The notes under the pieces: model-generated | Told to the model about the DNA's origin: nothing | What the model saw: the letters and a program-made list of their open reading frames with translations, nothing else | Databases searched by the model: none | Made by a program: the position numbers and the translations under genes | Assembly (NCBI RefSeq): GCF_001644645.1 | Contig: NZ_CP011390.1 | Coordinates: forward strand, 2,786,001 to 2,850,000 | DNA: 64,000 nt | Origin: Flavisolibacter tropicus | GTDB taxonomy: Bacteria > Bacteroidota > Bacteroidia > Chitinophagales > Chitinophagaceae | Direction of reading: 5' to 3' | Shown here: positions 45,038 to 55,139 of the stretch, in pieces | Layout: each line of letters opens with the position of its first letter | Numbering within the stretch: position 1 is the first letter of the stretch

Positions 45038-46360
45038 ATGAAACATTTCGCCTGCTTGGGGATAGCGTGTATGGCATTGGCCAACAGCTACGCCCAAAAG
45101 ATTGCTTTTACTGAGTATGACCTCCCGAACGGCCTGCACGTGATCCTGCACCAGGACAAAACAGCGCCCGTTGTAGCTGTATCTGTGATGTACCATGTAG
45201 GGTCAAAAGATGAAGACACCGCCCGCACTGGTTTTGCACACTTCTTTGAACACCTGTTGTTTGAAGGCACTGATAATATTAAACGTGGCGAATGGGACCG
45301 ACTGGTAACCAGCCGTGGTGGTAACTCCAACGCCAACACAACACAAGACCGCACCTACTACCACGTAGTATACCCTAGCAACCAATTAGAAATGGGTCTG
45401 TGGATGGAAAGTGAGCGTATGATGCACCCTGTCATCAATGAAGTGGGTGTGGAAACACAAAACGAAGTAGTAAAAGAGGAAAAACGACTGCGTATGGACA
45501 ACCAACCGTATGGCGCTTTGATCTCTAATGTATTCAAAGGTTTATTCAAAACACACCCTTATCGTTGGCCTACAATTGGATCTATGGAGCACTTAGATGC
45601 AGCCAGCTTACCAGAGTTCCAGGCTTTCTTTAAAAAATACTATCTGCCAAACAATGCCGTATTAACCATTGCCGGTGATATTGATACCGACAAAACCAAA
45701 CAATTGGTAAAGGCGTATTTTGGTGATATACCTGCTGGTCCAAAGCCTACACGCAACGTAGCTAAGGAACAGCCGATCACTAAAACGATCATTGATACTG
45801 CCTACGATGCCAACATACAATTACCTGCTGTGGTTGTTAGCTATCGCACACCGGGTATGGCTACTCGCGATGCGAAAGTGCTGGACATGTTGGGCACCTT
45901 GTTAAGTGGTGGCAGCAGCAGCCGTCTAACTAAGAAGATGATGGATGTAAAGCAAAACGCTTTACAGGTGGGCGCTTTCCCTTATTCTTTGGAAGACTAT
46001 GGCATGTACATTTTGTATGCCATACCTAATAACAATGCTTCATTAGCCGATCTGCAAAAAGATATTGATGACGAGATCAAACGCGTGCAAACAGAGTTGA
46101 TCCCCGAAGCGGAATTCCAGAAGCTACAAGCTCAAATAGAAACACGCATTGTAAACAATAATACGTCTATGGCAGAAGTTGCCAACAACCTGGCTGATGC
46201 GTATATGTTCACGAAGAGCACCAATAGCATTAATGAAGAACTGGCAACCTATCGTTCTATCACCCGTGAAGAACTACGTGCTGCAGCGCAGAAATACCTG
46301 CAGCCTAACGCTCGCCAGTTACTTTATTATTTACCCAAGTCCGGTGAAAAAACATTTTAA
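45038..46360 (+). CDS. M16 family zinc protease, active partner
   Basis: 440 aa with a signal peptide (MKHFACLGIACMALANSYA). The zinc motif HxxEH is intact in HFFEHLLFEG; the downstream Glu is in EVVKEEKRLR. C-terminal half is the second M16 lobe. It acts in the periplasm or at the outer membrane. It lies 100 bases before a second M16 protein that lacks the zinc motif, the usual arrangement of a bacterial M16 pair. Confidence 0.93.
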   Translation: MKHFACLGIACMALANSYAQKIAFTEYDLPNGLHVILHQDKTAPVVAVSVMYHVGSKDEDTARTGFAHFFEHLLFEGTDNIKRGEWDRLVTSRGGNSNANTTQDRTYYHVVYPSNQLEMGLWMESERMMHPVINEVGVETQNEVVKEEKRLRMDNQPYGALISNVFKGLFKTHPYRWPTIGSMEHLDAASLPEFQAFFKKYYLPNNAVLTIAGDIDTDKTKQLVKAYFGDIPAGPKPTRNVAKEQPITKTIIDTAYDANIQLPAVVVSYRTPGMATRDAKVLDMLGTLLSGGSSSRLTKKMMDVKQNALQVGAFPYSLEDYGMYILYAIPNNNASLADLQKDIDDEIKRVQTELIPEAEFQKLQAQIETRIVNNNTSMAEVANNLADAYMFTKSTNSINEELATYRSITREELRAAAQKYLQPNARQLLYYLPKSGEKTF

Positions 46361-46462
46361 TCACCCAAACAACAATTACTAGCGGGACGACTAGTCCCGG
46401 CCTATATAAACTATTAACTGGAAGCGGCTATTTACAAAGCCACTTCTTAAAAATATAATTTG

Positions 46463-48544
46463 ATGAAAAAGCTTTTTCTTTCTTCCTTCTTGTTACTGCA
46501 ACTAGGAACCTATGCACAAATTGACCGCACACATCCGCCAAAGTCAGGACCTGCGCCAGTGCTTTCTATTCCCGATCCTGTACAGTTTAAATTGGCCAAT
46601 GGCTTAACGGTATTGGTGGTTGAAAATAAAAAACTACCTGTAGTAAGCGCCAGTCTTACGATTGATGCCGGCCCTATTACAGAAGGCGCTAAGACAGGTG
46701 TTACCTCCATTATGGGCACCATGCTGAACGAAGGCACTACTACTAAACCTAAAGATGCATTTGATGAGGCAGTAGACCGTATCGGTGCTTCTGTTTCCCT
46801 TTCTTCTGGCGGTGGCTATGCTTCTTCACTGAGCCGTTATTTTCCACAAGCTTTAGCATTAATGGCTGATGCCCTACAACATCCAGCTTTTACCAAAGCG
46901 TCGTTTGACAAGGTAAAAACACAAAACATTACGGCTTTTCAATCCAGCGAAAAAGATCCTAATGCTATTTCTGGTCGTGCAGTGAATGCCTTGGCCTTTG
47001 GTACCAAGCACCCTATGGGCGAGTTTGTAACCGAAACCTCACTAAAGGGTATCACTTTGGATGATGTAAAAGCGCAGTATAAAAAATACATTACACCTAG
47101 TCGTGCTTATCTTACTTTCATTGGAGACATCACCCCTACAGCAGCACGCACACTAGCAGATAAGTTATTCAGCACCTGGAAGGGTTCTATGCTGACCTTA
47201 CCAACCTTGACTAATGTAACTAACCCTGCTACTACAGAAATTGATATCGTAGACGTACCTAATGCTGTTCAATCTATCATCAACGTAGTAAACGTGGTAG
47301 AACTGCCTGTTAGCCATCCGGATTACCATGCTGTATTGTTGGCCAACTATATTTTAGGTGGTGGTGCTAACAGCCATTTGTTTACAACACTGCGTGAAAA
47401 GCGCGGGTTTACCTATGGCAGCTATTCCAGCATTAAGGGTAGCCGTTTCCAAAGCAAGTTCTCTGCTTCTGCTTCTGTGCGTAATGAAAAAACAGATAGT
47501 GCTGTAGCTGATATTCTTAACGAAATCAATTTGCTCCGTACGGCGCCTGTAACGGCTCAAGAACTGCAAAATGCTAAGGATCTTTACAATGGGAACTTTG
47601 CCATTCAGTTAGAGAATCCATCTACTATAGCTGAATTCACTACGAATATTTTGATCAACAACCTGCCGAAAGATTTCTACCGCAACTATCTGAAAAACAT
47701 CAATGCCGTAACTGTAGCAGATGTACAGCGTGTAGCACAGAAGTATTTCAACTACTCTAATACGCGTGTAGTAGTTACCGGTAAATCTTCACAGATCAGC
47801 GAGCCGCTGAAAAGATTAGGTCTTCCTATTAAGCAATATGACAAATATGCCAAACCTGTTGTAGCTACAGCGCAGGGTGCTGCAGCATTGCCTGCTGGCG
47901 TAACTGCTCAAACTGTGGTGAATCAATACCTGAATGCCATTGGTGGTGAAGCCACTATTAAGAACGTGCGTTCCTTACTAATGGAAGGAACTTTAGCGGT
48001 ACAAGGACAGCAGCTTAATGTAGTAAGAAAAGAGCAGGCGCCTAACAAAGAGTCCATTGAAATGAGCATGAATGGCATGACAGTGATGAAAGAAGTCTTT
48101 AATGGACAAGAAGGCTATGCTTCTCAAATGGGACAGAAAGAAGCTTATAAGGCTGACAAAGTGGAAGAGAAAAAGATCAAAAAAGGCATCATTGAGCAAG
48201 CCTTTTATACTTCTTCTGACTACAAGTTAGAGCTGGCGGGTATGGAAAAAGTTGAAGGTGCTGATGCTTACAAACTGGTTATCACTCCTGCCAAAGGAAG
48301 CCCGTCTACAGAGTGGTATGATGCTAAAAGCGGCTTATTGCTGAAGAAAGAATCATCAGAAGAAGCGCAAGGCCAAACCATCACACAAACAATAACCTAT
48401 AAAGACTATAAAAAAGCAGCTGATCTGCTACTTCCTTTCGCAATGGTGATGAGCGTACAAACACCTATGGGCGCACAAGAGCTTACCTTACAGTTCAAAA
48501 CGATTAAGGTAAATGAAGGTGTGAAGGAAGAGGACTTTAAGTAA
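46463..48544 (+). CDS. M16-like protein without zinc motif, with extra C-terminal domain
   Basis: 693 aa from the ATG at 46463 (signal peptide MKKLFLSSFLLLQLGTYA). Residues about 40-470 are the M16 fold, but the place of HxxEH reads GVTSIMGTMLNEG, so it should be the non-catalytic partner; SHLFTTLREKRGFTYGSYS holds the Arg/Tyr pair used by such partners. Residues about 485-693 are an added beta-rich domain (YLNAIGGEATIKNVRSLLME...) like a LolA/outer-membrane lipoprotein-sorting fold (resemblance). Probably co-transcribed with the active partner. Confidence 0.88.
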   Translation: MKKLFLSSFLLLQLGTYAQIDRTHPPKSGPAPVLSIPDPVQFKLANGLTVLVVENKKLPVVSASLTIDAGPITEGAKTGVTSIMGTMLNEGTTTKPKDAFDEAVDRIGASVSLSSGGGYASSLSRYFPQALALMADALQHPAFTKASFDKVKTQNITAFQSSEKDPNAISGRAVNALAFGTKHPMGEFVTETSLKGITLDDVKAQYKKYITPSRAYLTFIGDITPTAARTLADKLFSTWKGSMLTLPTLTNVTNPATTEIDIVDVPNAVQSIINVVNVVELPVSHPDYHAVLLANYILGGGANSHLFTTLREKRGFTYGSYSSIKGSRFQSKFSASASVRNEKTDSAVADILNEINLLRTAPVTAQELQNAKDLYNGNFAIQLENPSTIAEFTTNILINNLPKDFYRNYLKNINAVTVADVQRVAQKYFNYSNTRVVVTGKSSQISEPLKRLGLPIKQYDKYAKPVVATAQGAAALPAGVTAQTVVNQYLNAIGGEATIKNVRSLLMEGTLAVQGQQLNVVRKEQAPNKESIEMSMNGMTVMKEVFNGQEGYASQMGQKEAYKADKVEEKKIKKGIIEQAFYTSSDYKLELAGMEKVEGADAYKLVITPAKGSPSTEWYDAKSGLLLKKESSEEAQGQTITQTITYKDYKKAADLLLPFAMVMSVQTPMGAQELTLQFKTIKVNEGVKEEDFK

Positions 48545-48765
48545 GAGAGAGAGAATATTGAACAAGGAATGATGAATGATGAATAATTAGTGATGAGTAA
48601 GGAGAGAAGAAATGTTCAATGCTCAATTCTCAACGATCAATGTTCAATAAAGAGAGAATAAATTGATAAATGAAAAGCACTCCAATTACGGAGTGCTTTT
48701 CATTTATAGTCAGCCCTTCATTTCTTTGCGCCTTATAATCTTTGCGCCTCTGCGTGAAATCTTTC
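48545..48765 (+). repeat. Composite intergenic repeat, copy 3 (A-B-C-D)
   Basis: GAATATTGAACAAGGAATGA, GTGATGAGTAAGGAGAGAAG, AAATGTTCAATGCTCAATTC, CAACGATCAATGTTCAATAA, AGAGAGAATAAATTGATAAA, hairpin (48670-48703), then TTTGCGCCTCTGCGTGAAAT. Clearest full copy. No gene to 48890; TTGTCAACTTATCAAC and CTCCTTTTCTCCTTTCCTCT words follow. Confidence 0.75.
48670..48703. terminator. GGAGTGCT-type hairpin terminator (module C) after the M16 gene
   Basis: 14-base arms ATGAAAAGCACTCC and GGAGTGCTTTTCAT around AATTAC. Because the stem includes the A and T runs it can work in both directions. Confidence 0.75.
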
Positions 48766-48890
48766 TGAATTTCTCCTTTATTGTCAACTTATCAACTAGC
48801 CAGCCTATCAACTAGAATTAGCTAATCTTCACATCAGCTAATTCTCCTTTTCTCCTTTCCTCTGCGCGAAATAATTAAGCCCGAAGCTCC

Positions 48891-49541
48891 CTAAAGCAAG
48901 CCTTGGGAATCATTCTGTGGAAAGATGCGTATAGTTTTTACAAACCGCGATCGGTAATACTTACTTAATGGCGTTATCGTAACCCCCATAGCCTTCCCAG
49001 ATGTAGAATGTATAAAGCGTAAAGTATCCGTATTGGCAACTACCAAACCCATATGACCTACAAATCTTTCTGTAGAATCTGTTCCTGTAAACAATATAAT
49101 ATCTCCGCGCTTAGCCTGCTCTACAGGTATAGGTTTGCCAACATTCGTAAAATCTATGGATGATCGTGGCACACGAATATTAAAATGATTGAAGACATAA
49201 GTGATAAACCCTGAGCAATCAAAGCCCACCTTGGGATTTGTAGAAGCATACACATAAGGTGTGCCCATCAGCGTTTCAGCAAAAGCCATTACTTGTTCTG
49301 GTTGTACCTGCCCGGTTTCTATGATCTGAGCCGGCGGCAGTGCTGGTGTGTCCCTTACAATTGTTTGATCGGGCGGCATACTATCTACCAGGCTGGTTGT
49401 TGTATCCGACTTCGCTTCTCTTGTATCGGTGTTTGAAAGTGTATCCACTAAGCCTTCATTATTGGAAGGCACTGTAAAGTCGCAGGCGCTCAGCAGTAGC
49501 ACCATTCCTACGCCCAATATCATCCATTGCACTTTTTCCAT
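48891..49541 (-). CDS. NlpC/P60-family lipoprotein (peptidoglycan hydrolase)
   Basis: 216 aa. Lipoprotein signal (VLLLSAC, lipid cysteine about 20), a Thr/Ser-rich linker to about 80, then the NlpC/P60 domain: catalytic Cys in FDCSGFITYVF, His in FVGHMGLVV and third residue in RFIHSTSG. It should cut peptide bonds in the cell wall from the periplasmic side of the outer membrane. Gene start ATG at 49541. Confidence 0.92.
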   Translation of the reverse strand: MEKVQWMILGVGMVLLLSACDFTVPSNNEGLVDTLSNTDTREAKSDTTTSLVDSMPPDQTIVRDTPALPPAQIIETGQVQPEQVMAFAETLMGTPYVYASTNPKVGFDCSGFITYVFNHFNIRVPRSSIDFTNVGKPIPVEQAKRGDIILFTGTDSTERFVGHMGLVVANTDTLRFIHSTSGKAMGVTITPLSKYYRSRFVKTIRIFPQNDSQGLL

Positions 49542-49727
49542 GCCTATTCAACAACAAAAACAAAACCAGAGAGAGATGGCGGATCGCTGATATAATGATT
49601 TCTGATTTGAGTTCAGATATGAAAGGCGTTTGCGTGTCATTTTTGCGTGCAGCGTAAGGCGTATAGCGTGTAGCCCTTATGTCAATAATAATCCCATTAA
49701 TCCTGCTTATCCAACTACTCCGCGGTC

Positions 49728-49735
49728 TATCTTTG
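49728..49735 (+). promoter_or_regulatory. TAnnTTTG -7 box of fumC
   Basis: TATCTTTG, 20 bases before the fumC ATG at 49756. A TTG at -33 is not clear. Confidence 0.5.
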
Positions 49736-49755
49736 CACCACTTTAAAACAAGCAT

Positions 49756-51159
49756 ATGTCAAATTACCGGATTGAAAAAGACACAATGGGCGAAGTACAG
49801 GTGCCTGTTGATGCCTTGTATGGTGCACAAACACAGCGTAGTATTGAGAACTTCAAAATTGCGCAAGACATTAACCGGATGCCGAAAGAGATCATTCGTG
49901 CCTTTGCTTACCTGAAGAAAGCAGCAGCTATCACCAATTTTGAAGCGGGTGTTTTACCAAAAGAAAAAATGGAGCTGATCAGCAGCGTGTGTGATGAGAT
50001 CCTGGAAGGCAAGCTGGATCAATACTTTCCTCTGGTGGTATGGCAAACAGGAAGCGGTACGCAAAGCAATATGAATGTAAACGAAGTAGTTGCTTACCGT
50101 GGCCATGTAATGGCAGGTGGTCAGCTAACCGATAAAGAAAAGACATTACACCCTAACGATGATGTAAATAAGTCGCAGTCTTCTAACGACACCTTCCCTA
50201 CAGCAATGCATATTGCAGCCTATAAAATGCTGGTAGAAGTAACCATCCCCGGCATTGAAAAGCTGCGCAACACCCTGGCTGCCAAGAGCCGCCAGTTTAT
50301 GAATATCGTGAAGATCGGTCGCACTCACTTTATGGATGCAACCCCACTTACTGTAGGACAAGAGTTCAGTGGCTATGTATCACAACTAGACCATGGTTTA
50401 CGTGCTATTAAAAACACCTTACCCCACCTGTCTGAATTAGCATTAGGCGGTACAGCTGTTGGTACTGGTATCAATACACCAGCTGGTTACTCAGAGAATG
50501 TAGCCAAGCATATTGCGGCACTAACAGGCTTACCTTTTGTAACGGCTGAAAACAAATTTGAGGCACTGGCTGCTCACGATGCGATTGTAGAATCTCATGG
50601 TGCTTTAAAGACAGTTGCTGTCAGCCTGATGAAGATCGCTAACGATATCCGTATGTTGGCTTCTGGTCCAAGAAGCGGTATTGGCGAGTTGTTCATCCCT
50701 GATAATGAGCCAGGTTCTTCTATCATGCCGGGCAAGGTAAATCCTACCCAGTGTGAAGCTTTAACCATGATTGCTGCCCAGGTAATGGGTAACGATGTAG
50801 CCATTAACATTGGTGGTTCTATGGGTCATTTTGAGCTGAACGTGTTCAAGCCAATGATGATCTACAACTTCCTGCACAGTGCTCGCCTGATTGGTGATGG
50901 TTGTGTAAGCTTTAATGACAAATGTGCTGAAGGTATTGAAGCTATTGAGGCTAACATCAAAAAGCACGTGGATAATTCTTTAATGTTGGTAACCTCTTTA
51001 AATACAAAGATTGGCTATTACAAAGCAGCAGAGATTGCTCAGAAAGCCCATAAAGAAGGTACTACATTAAAAGAAATGGCGGTGAAACTTGGCTATGTAA
51101 CGCCTGAGGAATTTGACCAGTGGGTTATTCCTGCCAACATGGTTGGTGAACTGAAATAA
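49756..51159 (+). CDS. fumC: Fumarate hydratase, class II
   Basis: 467 aa, full length. Class II signature [15 protein letters not shown] is intact, as are [27 protein letters not shown] and [14 protein letters not shown]. Reversibly hydrates fumarate to malate in the TCA cycle, cytosolic tetramer, iron-independent. Followed by a clean terminator. Confidence 0.97.
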   Translation: MSNYRIEKDTMGEVQVPVDALYGAQTQRSIENFKIAQDINRMPKEIIRAFAYLKKAAAITNFEAGVLPKEKMELISSVCDEILEGKLDQYFPLVVWQTGSGTQSNMNVNEVVAYRGHVMAGGQLTDKEKTLHPNDDVNKSQSSNDTFPTAMHIAAYKMLVEVTIPGIEKLRNTLAAKSRQFMNIVKIGRTHFMDATPLTVGQEFSGYVSQLDHGLRAIKNTLPHLSELALGGTAVGTGINTPAGYSENVAKHIAALTGLPFVTAENKFEALAAHDAIVESHGALKTVAVSLMKIANDIRMLASGPRSGIGELFIPDNEPGSSIMPGKVNPTQCEALTMIAAQVMGNDVAINIGGSMGHFELNVFKPMMIYNFLHSARLIGDGCVSFNDKCAEGIEAIEANIKKHVDNSLMLVTSLNTKIGYYKAAEIAQKAHKEGTTLKEMAVKLGYVTPEEFDQWVIPANMVGELK

Positions 51160-51180
51160 AGAACCACAAACGCATAAATA

Positions 51181-51213
51181 AAAAAAGGAAGCTCATTGTA
51201 GCTTCCTTTTTTT
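51181..51213 (+). terminator. Terminator of fumC
   Basis: AAAAAAGGAAGCT (51181-51193), loop CATTGT, AGCTTCCTTTTTT (51200-51212). Confidence 0.85.
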
Positions 51214-51293
51214 ATAACTAGTTGTTAAAGTCCAAGTTTGCCTTTAACCTAATGCTATTTATGGACTCTAATTAAGTATGAAATAACTTGACT

Positions 51294-51491
51294 ATGAAAA
51301 GTGTACTTCAACTCCAATTAGACAACAATTACGAAATAATGAGAGTGGCCTACACATCAAAGAAAGAAACAGCTACCTCCGTTCATTCGTTCCCCGTAAA
51401 GTCAGTAAACCTGCAATTAAAAGAGGTGCCTTCGTACCAGGTGCAGCAATCCACTAACTGGGATATGGCCTGGTTCGATAACTATGAGTAA
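51294..51491 (+). CDS. Small hypothetical protein
   Basis: 65 aa from the ATG at 51294 (TTG two codons earlier). MKSVLQLQLDNNYEIMRVAY at the start and WDMAWFDNYE at the acidic, aromatic C terminus. No signal peptide. Not recognised; supported only by sensible composition and a position of its own between two terminators. Confidence 0.4.
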   Translation: MKSVLQLQLDNNYEIMRVAYTSKKETATSVHSFPVKSVNLQLKEVPSYQVQQSTNWDMAWFDNYE

Positions 51492-51701
51492 TAGGTGAAA
51501 GGGAGCTGCATGCTACAAGCTATACGCTGCAAGCAAAAGACAAGTATACCTATTCGATTCTAAAAACAGGCATCATGAGATGTGAAACGTGACAGTGAGG
51601 TTCCTCCGTCCTTTTGATCGCTTGGCGTTTGCTCATAGATGTCCCTATTTCTACAGTACAAGTAGTATACGATTATTTGAATTCCAATTATCCTTTAGAT
51701 A

Positions 51702-51749
51702 AAAAGGCGAAGCCCGAAAACGGATGTTCGTTTTCGGGCTTCGCCTTTT
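51702..51749. terminator. Strong bidirectional terminator beside lspA
   Basis: Perfect 21-base arms, 51702-51722 and 51729-51749 (AAAAGGCGAAGCCCGAAAAC plus G, and the complement), loop GATGTT. It follows the lspA stop on the minus strand. Confidence 0.8.
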
Positions 51750-51769
51750 GTATTTTGATATGCGACCAC

Positions 51770-52462
51770 TTACATTACGTGTGCTCTATCATTATTTTCC
51801 GCTGCCGTTTCAACAGTAGGTTGCCCATACTTCTCTTCATGCTTATGCAGGAAGCGTTTTTGAAACACTAACAAGGTAATCACACCTACAGAGATCGCCG
51901 CATCGGCAATATTGAAAATGGGACTAAAGAACTCAAACTCTTTACCACCCAGGAATGGAATCCAGCTTGGATACGTTGTTTTGATCACGGGAAAATAGAG
52001 CATGTCTACCACATGGCCGTGCAAAAAGCCAGCATAGCCTTGCGCAGGAAACATCGTAGCTATGGTATTATAACTGCTTGATGAAAAGATCAGTCCATAG
52101 AACATGCTATCAATCAGGTTTCCTAAAGCACCGGCATAAATTAAAGAAGCGCAAATGATAAATCCTTTGCTATGCCCTTGCTTTACAATACGTCCTAAGT
52201 ACCAGGTACCAAAACCTACAGCAGCCAAGCGGAACAGGGTTAACAACATTTTACCCCAGTCACCGCCAAACTTCCAACCCCAAGCCATCCCTTCATTTTC
52301 TATGAAGTACAGTTTAAAGCCCCGGAACTCTCCTGGCGATGATTCTGAACCAAATATGCGCATCACTTCCCCAAAAGGGTACGACGTTTTGATCCAAATC
52401 TTTAATGCCTGATCAGCTATAATGATGGCCAGAATAATAAGTACTGCAGAACGTAATTTCAC
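51770..52462 (-). CDS. lspA: Lipoprotein signal peptidase (signal peptidase II)
   Basis: 230 aa, GTG start at 52460-52462. Four transmembrane segments; the two catalytic aspartates are in GALGNLIDSMFYG and FNIADAAISVG. It is longer than the usual 160-170 aa because of a Bacteroidota-type insert between segments and a C-terminal charged tail. Cuts prolipoproteins, of which this window encodes several. Promoter-like TTG-18-TATCTTTA lies just upstream. Confidence 0.95.
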   Translation of the reverse strand: MKLRSAVLIILAIIIADQALKIWIKTSYPFGEVMRIFGSESSPGEFRGFKLYFIENEGMAWGWKFGGDWGKMLLTLFRLAAVGFGTWYLGRIVKQGHSKGFIICASLIYAGALGNLIDSMFYGLIFSSSSYNTIATMFPAQGYAGFLHGHVVDMLYFPVIKTTYPSWIPFLGGKEFEFFSPIFNIADAAISVGVITLLVFQKRFLHKHEEKYGQPTVETAAENNDRAHVM

Positions 52463-52490
52463 AAGCTATAAATTAAAAGGGCGTTGCCGT

Positions 52491-52519
52491 TAAAGATAAA
52501 CAGTGTTCGGTAAGAACAA
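52491..52519 (-). promoter_or_regulatory. Promoter of lspA (TTG-18-TATCTTTA)
   Basis: TTG at 52517-52519 and TATCTTTA at 52491-52498 on the minus strand, spacing 18, matching the Bacteroidota consensus except the last base. Confidence 0.5.
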
Positions 52520-52649
52520 GCTAAATGCTAAAAGAAACCTTATGTTTTGTTAAGCAAATGCTGTCATTTCTTCTGTAGCTACCGCTCCGTGTTAAGGGTA
52601 ACAAAGATAAGGGTTGTGTTGTGGCTGTCTATACATAACCTGTTAAAGC

Positions 52650-55130
52650 CTATTCCTGGAAATACACCCGTTTTACCCGCTGCGAAATGCCTGTCATGAT
52701 CTCGTAAGGAATGGTTCCAGCCCACCCCGCCAGTTGTTCAATGGGCAGTTCGTTGCCAAACACTACTACCTCATCTCCTACTTTCACATGAGGCAAATGG
52801 GTCACATTGATCATGGTCATGTCCATACACACGGTACCAATTACGGGCACCAGCTGGCCATTCACCCACATTTTTCCCGTGCCATATCCTAGGCGGCGAC
52901 TGTATCCATCAGCATAACCAATCCTAACTGTGGCTATCAATGAAGGCGCTGTTACTACGCCCCTGCGGTTATAGCTGACCGACTCACCAGGTATTAAGTG
53001 TTTTAATTGCGCAATGGTGGTACGCAGTGTCGCTACAGGCTGCAGGTCCAGCTTTTCAGTAGCAATCTCTACACCATAAACACCAATTCCCAGACGCACC
53101 ATATCCCATTGCAGTTGTGGGTGCCGCACTATGGCTGCCGAATTAGAGATATGTTTTAAGAAGGGATACGTAATATATTTTTCCAAAGCAGCAGCAGCCT
53201 GCTGATACAAGCCCGCCTGCTGTTGCGTATAGGCATCTTGAGCAGGGTCTTCACTGGCTGCCAGGTGACTAAACAGGCTTTCCACAGCCAGCAAGGATTG
53301 ATCACGCAAATGCTTCCCTACAGCCTCTATATCACTTACTGCAAAACCCAACCTGTTCATACCGGTTTCTACTTCCAGGTGCACCGGGTAGTTTTGTAAT
53401 CCTGTATTCTGCACATGCTGTTCAAAACGTTCCAATATCTCAAAGGAATAGAGTACAGGCTGCAGGTTATATTCCGTAATAGAATAAAAAGAGGCTTCAT
53501 CTGCATTCATTACCATTATGGGTAGCGATATTCCGCCCTTCCGCAGTGCCACACCTTCATCGGCATAGGCCACACCCAAATAATCTACTTTATTGAATTG
53601 CAGCACACTCGCTATTTCAGAACTACCACTCCCGTAGGCAAACGCCTTTACCATCACCATTACTTTAGTAGATGGTTTTAATAGCGCCTGGTATTGTTTT
53701 AAGTTATGCGAAATAGCATTGAGGTTGATCTCCAATCTTGTCTGGTGCACTTTCACTTCCAGCAACTGCACAACTCGTTCAAAAAGAAAGCGGCGCGCCC
53801 CTTTCACCAGTATCACTTCCTGCTGAAACGTTGATATCTTGATCTGGGCTAAAAACTCCTCGGTGCTTAAAAAACATTGTAGCTGTATTGAGTCTGGCAA
53901 GTAAGCAACAATGTATCGGGAGATTTTTTCACCAATAGCTATAACCCGTGATACCCGGTGCTGCACAAGAGCTGCTGCAATGATTTCATACAGCCTCGTT
54001 TCTACAAGTCCTGATTCTACAAAGTCTGACAGAATTACGGTACGCTTCTGTTCTACATTTTGCTGCGACATAAAGTGCAGGGCAATGTGTAGCGAGGTCA
54101 AATCTGCACTATAGCTATCATTGATGATAACACTATTATTCAGTCCGTGTTTCAGCTGCAGTCGCATGTCTACAGCATGCAAGCCTTGCAGGCGTTCATT
54201 AATTACATCAACACTATATCCCAACTGCAATAGAACACTACTGCAGGTTAATGCATTTTGTACCGATGCGTCATCAATAAAGGGAACAATAATTTGAAAA
54301 GACTGCTTATTGTATACAGCCGCTACCAGTGCACGTCCATCCTGTATAGAAACAGCATCTACGTGTAGTTGTGCATAAGGACTATTACCCCATGAGAAGT
54401 GCTTATAGGGCAACAAATCACTTCTTTCTCCTTGATGTAGTACCAGGCTGGCCACGCTATCATCTTCCGGGTACACCACCACTTCTGCCGTTTGAAATAG
54501 TTGTACTTTTTCAATAGCTTTTTGTTCCAGGCTGTCAAAGTTCTCGCTGTGTGCTTCACCAATATTGGTTAGTACGCCAATGGTAGGCTGTATAATGGCT
54601 GCCAGCGTCTGCATTTCACCTTTATGCGAAATACCCGCTTCAAATAGGGCCAGGGTATGTTCGGGCTGCAACTGCCAAACACTAAGCGGCACACCTATTT
54701 GCGAGTTATAGCTTTTAGGACTACGCGCTATTTTATAATCCATTTGCAACAACTGGTAAAGCCATTCCTTGACTACCGTTTTCCCATTGCTCCCAGTAAT
54801 GCCAATAACAGGAATTGAAAACTGCTTACGATGATGCATAGCCAACTGCTGCAAGGCCTGCAAGGTATTAGCCACTCGCAAAACCGTAGCCCCCGGCAAT
54901 TCGTCTAACACAATTTCACGGTCTACTACAAAACACCGAACACCCTTTCGGTAGGCATCTGCTATAAAATAATGCCCATCTTGACGCTGGGTATGCAAGG
55001 CAAAAAAAAGAGAAGCCGCCGGAAAAGAAACCGTGCGGCTATCATATAGTAAATGCTCAATAACTGCGTTGTCGCCTTTCTGAAGAAAGGTACCGTTTAC
55101 AATTTGAGCAATGGATTCAATCTTATACAC
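52650..55130 (-). CDS. Bifunctional MurF ligase / alanine racemase
   Basis: 826 aa fusion. Residues 1 to about 450 are MurF (UDP-MurNAc-tripeptide:D-Ala-D-Ala ligase) with ATP loop VIGITGSNGKTVVKEW. From about 460 the alanine racemase follows: LEINLNAISHNLKQY, the PLP lysine in MVMVKAFAYGSG, and GTVCMDMTMINV and YNRRGVV near the substrate site. The fusion, common in Bacteroidota, couples D-Ala formation to its use in cell wall synthesis. It starts 9 bases after the terC stop, probably one operon. Confidence 0.95.
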   Translation of the reverse strand: MYKIESIAQIVNGTFLQKGDNAVIEHLLYDSRTVSFPAASLFFALHTQRQDGHYFIADAYRKGVRCFVVDREIVLDELPGATVLRVANTLQALQQLAMHHRKQFSIPVIGITGSNGKTVVKEWLYQLLQMDYKIARSPKSYNSQIGVPLSVWQLQPEHTLALFEAGISHKGEMQTLAAIIQPTIGVLTNIGEAHSENFDSLEQKAIEKVQLFQTAEVVVYPEDDSVASLVLHQGERSDLLPYKHFSWGNSPYAQLHVDAVSIQDGRALVAAVYNKQSFQIIVPFIDDASVQNALTCSSVLLQLGYSVDVINERLQGLHAVDMRLQLKHGLNNSVIINDSYSADLTSLHIALHFMSQQNVEQKRTVILSDFVESGLVETRLYEIIAAALVQHRVSRVIAIGEKISRYIVAYLPDSIQLQCFLSTEEFLAQIKISTFQQEVILVKGARRFLFERVVQLLEVKVHQTRLEINLNAISHNLKQYQALLKPSTKVMVMVKAFAYGSGSSEIASVLQFNKVDYLGVAYADEGVALRKGGISLPIMVMNADEASFYSITEYNLQPVLYSFEILERFEQHVQNTGLQNYPVHLEVETGMNRLGFAVSDIEAVGKHLRDQSLLAVESLFSHLAASEDPAQDAYTQQQAGLYQQAAAALEKYITYPFLKHISNSAAIVRHPQLQWDMVRLGIGVYGVEIATEKLDLQPVATLRTTIAQLKHLIPGESVSYNRRGVVTAPSLIATVRIGYADGYSRRLGYGTGKMWVNGQLVPVIGTVCMDMTMINVTHLPHVKVGDEVVVFGNELPIEQLAGWAGTIPYEIMTGISQRVKRVYFQE

Positions 55131-55139
55131 AAACCTAAT

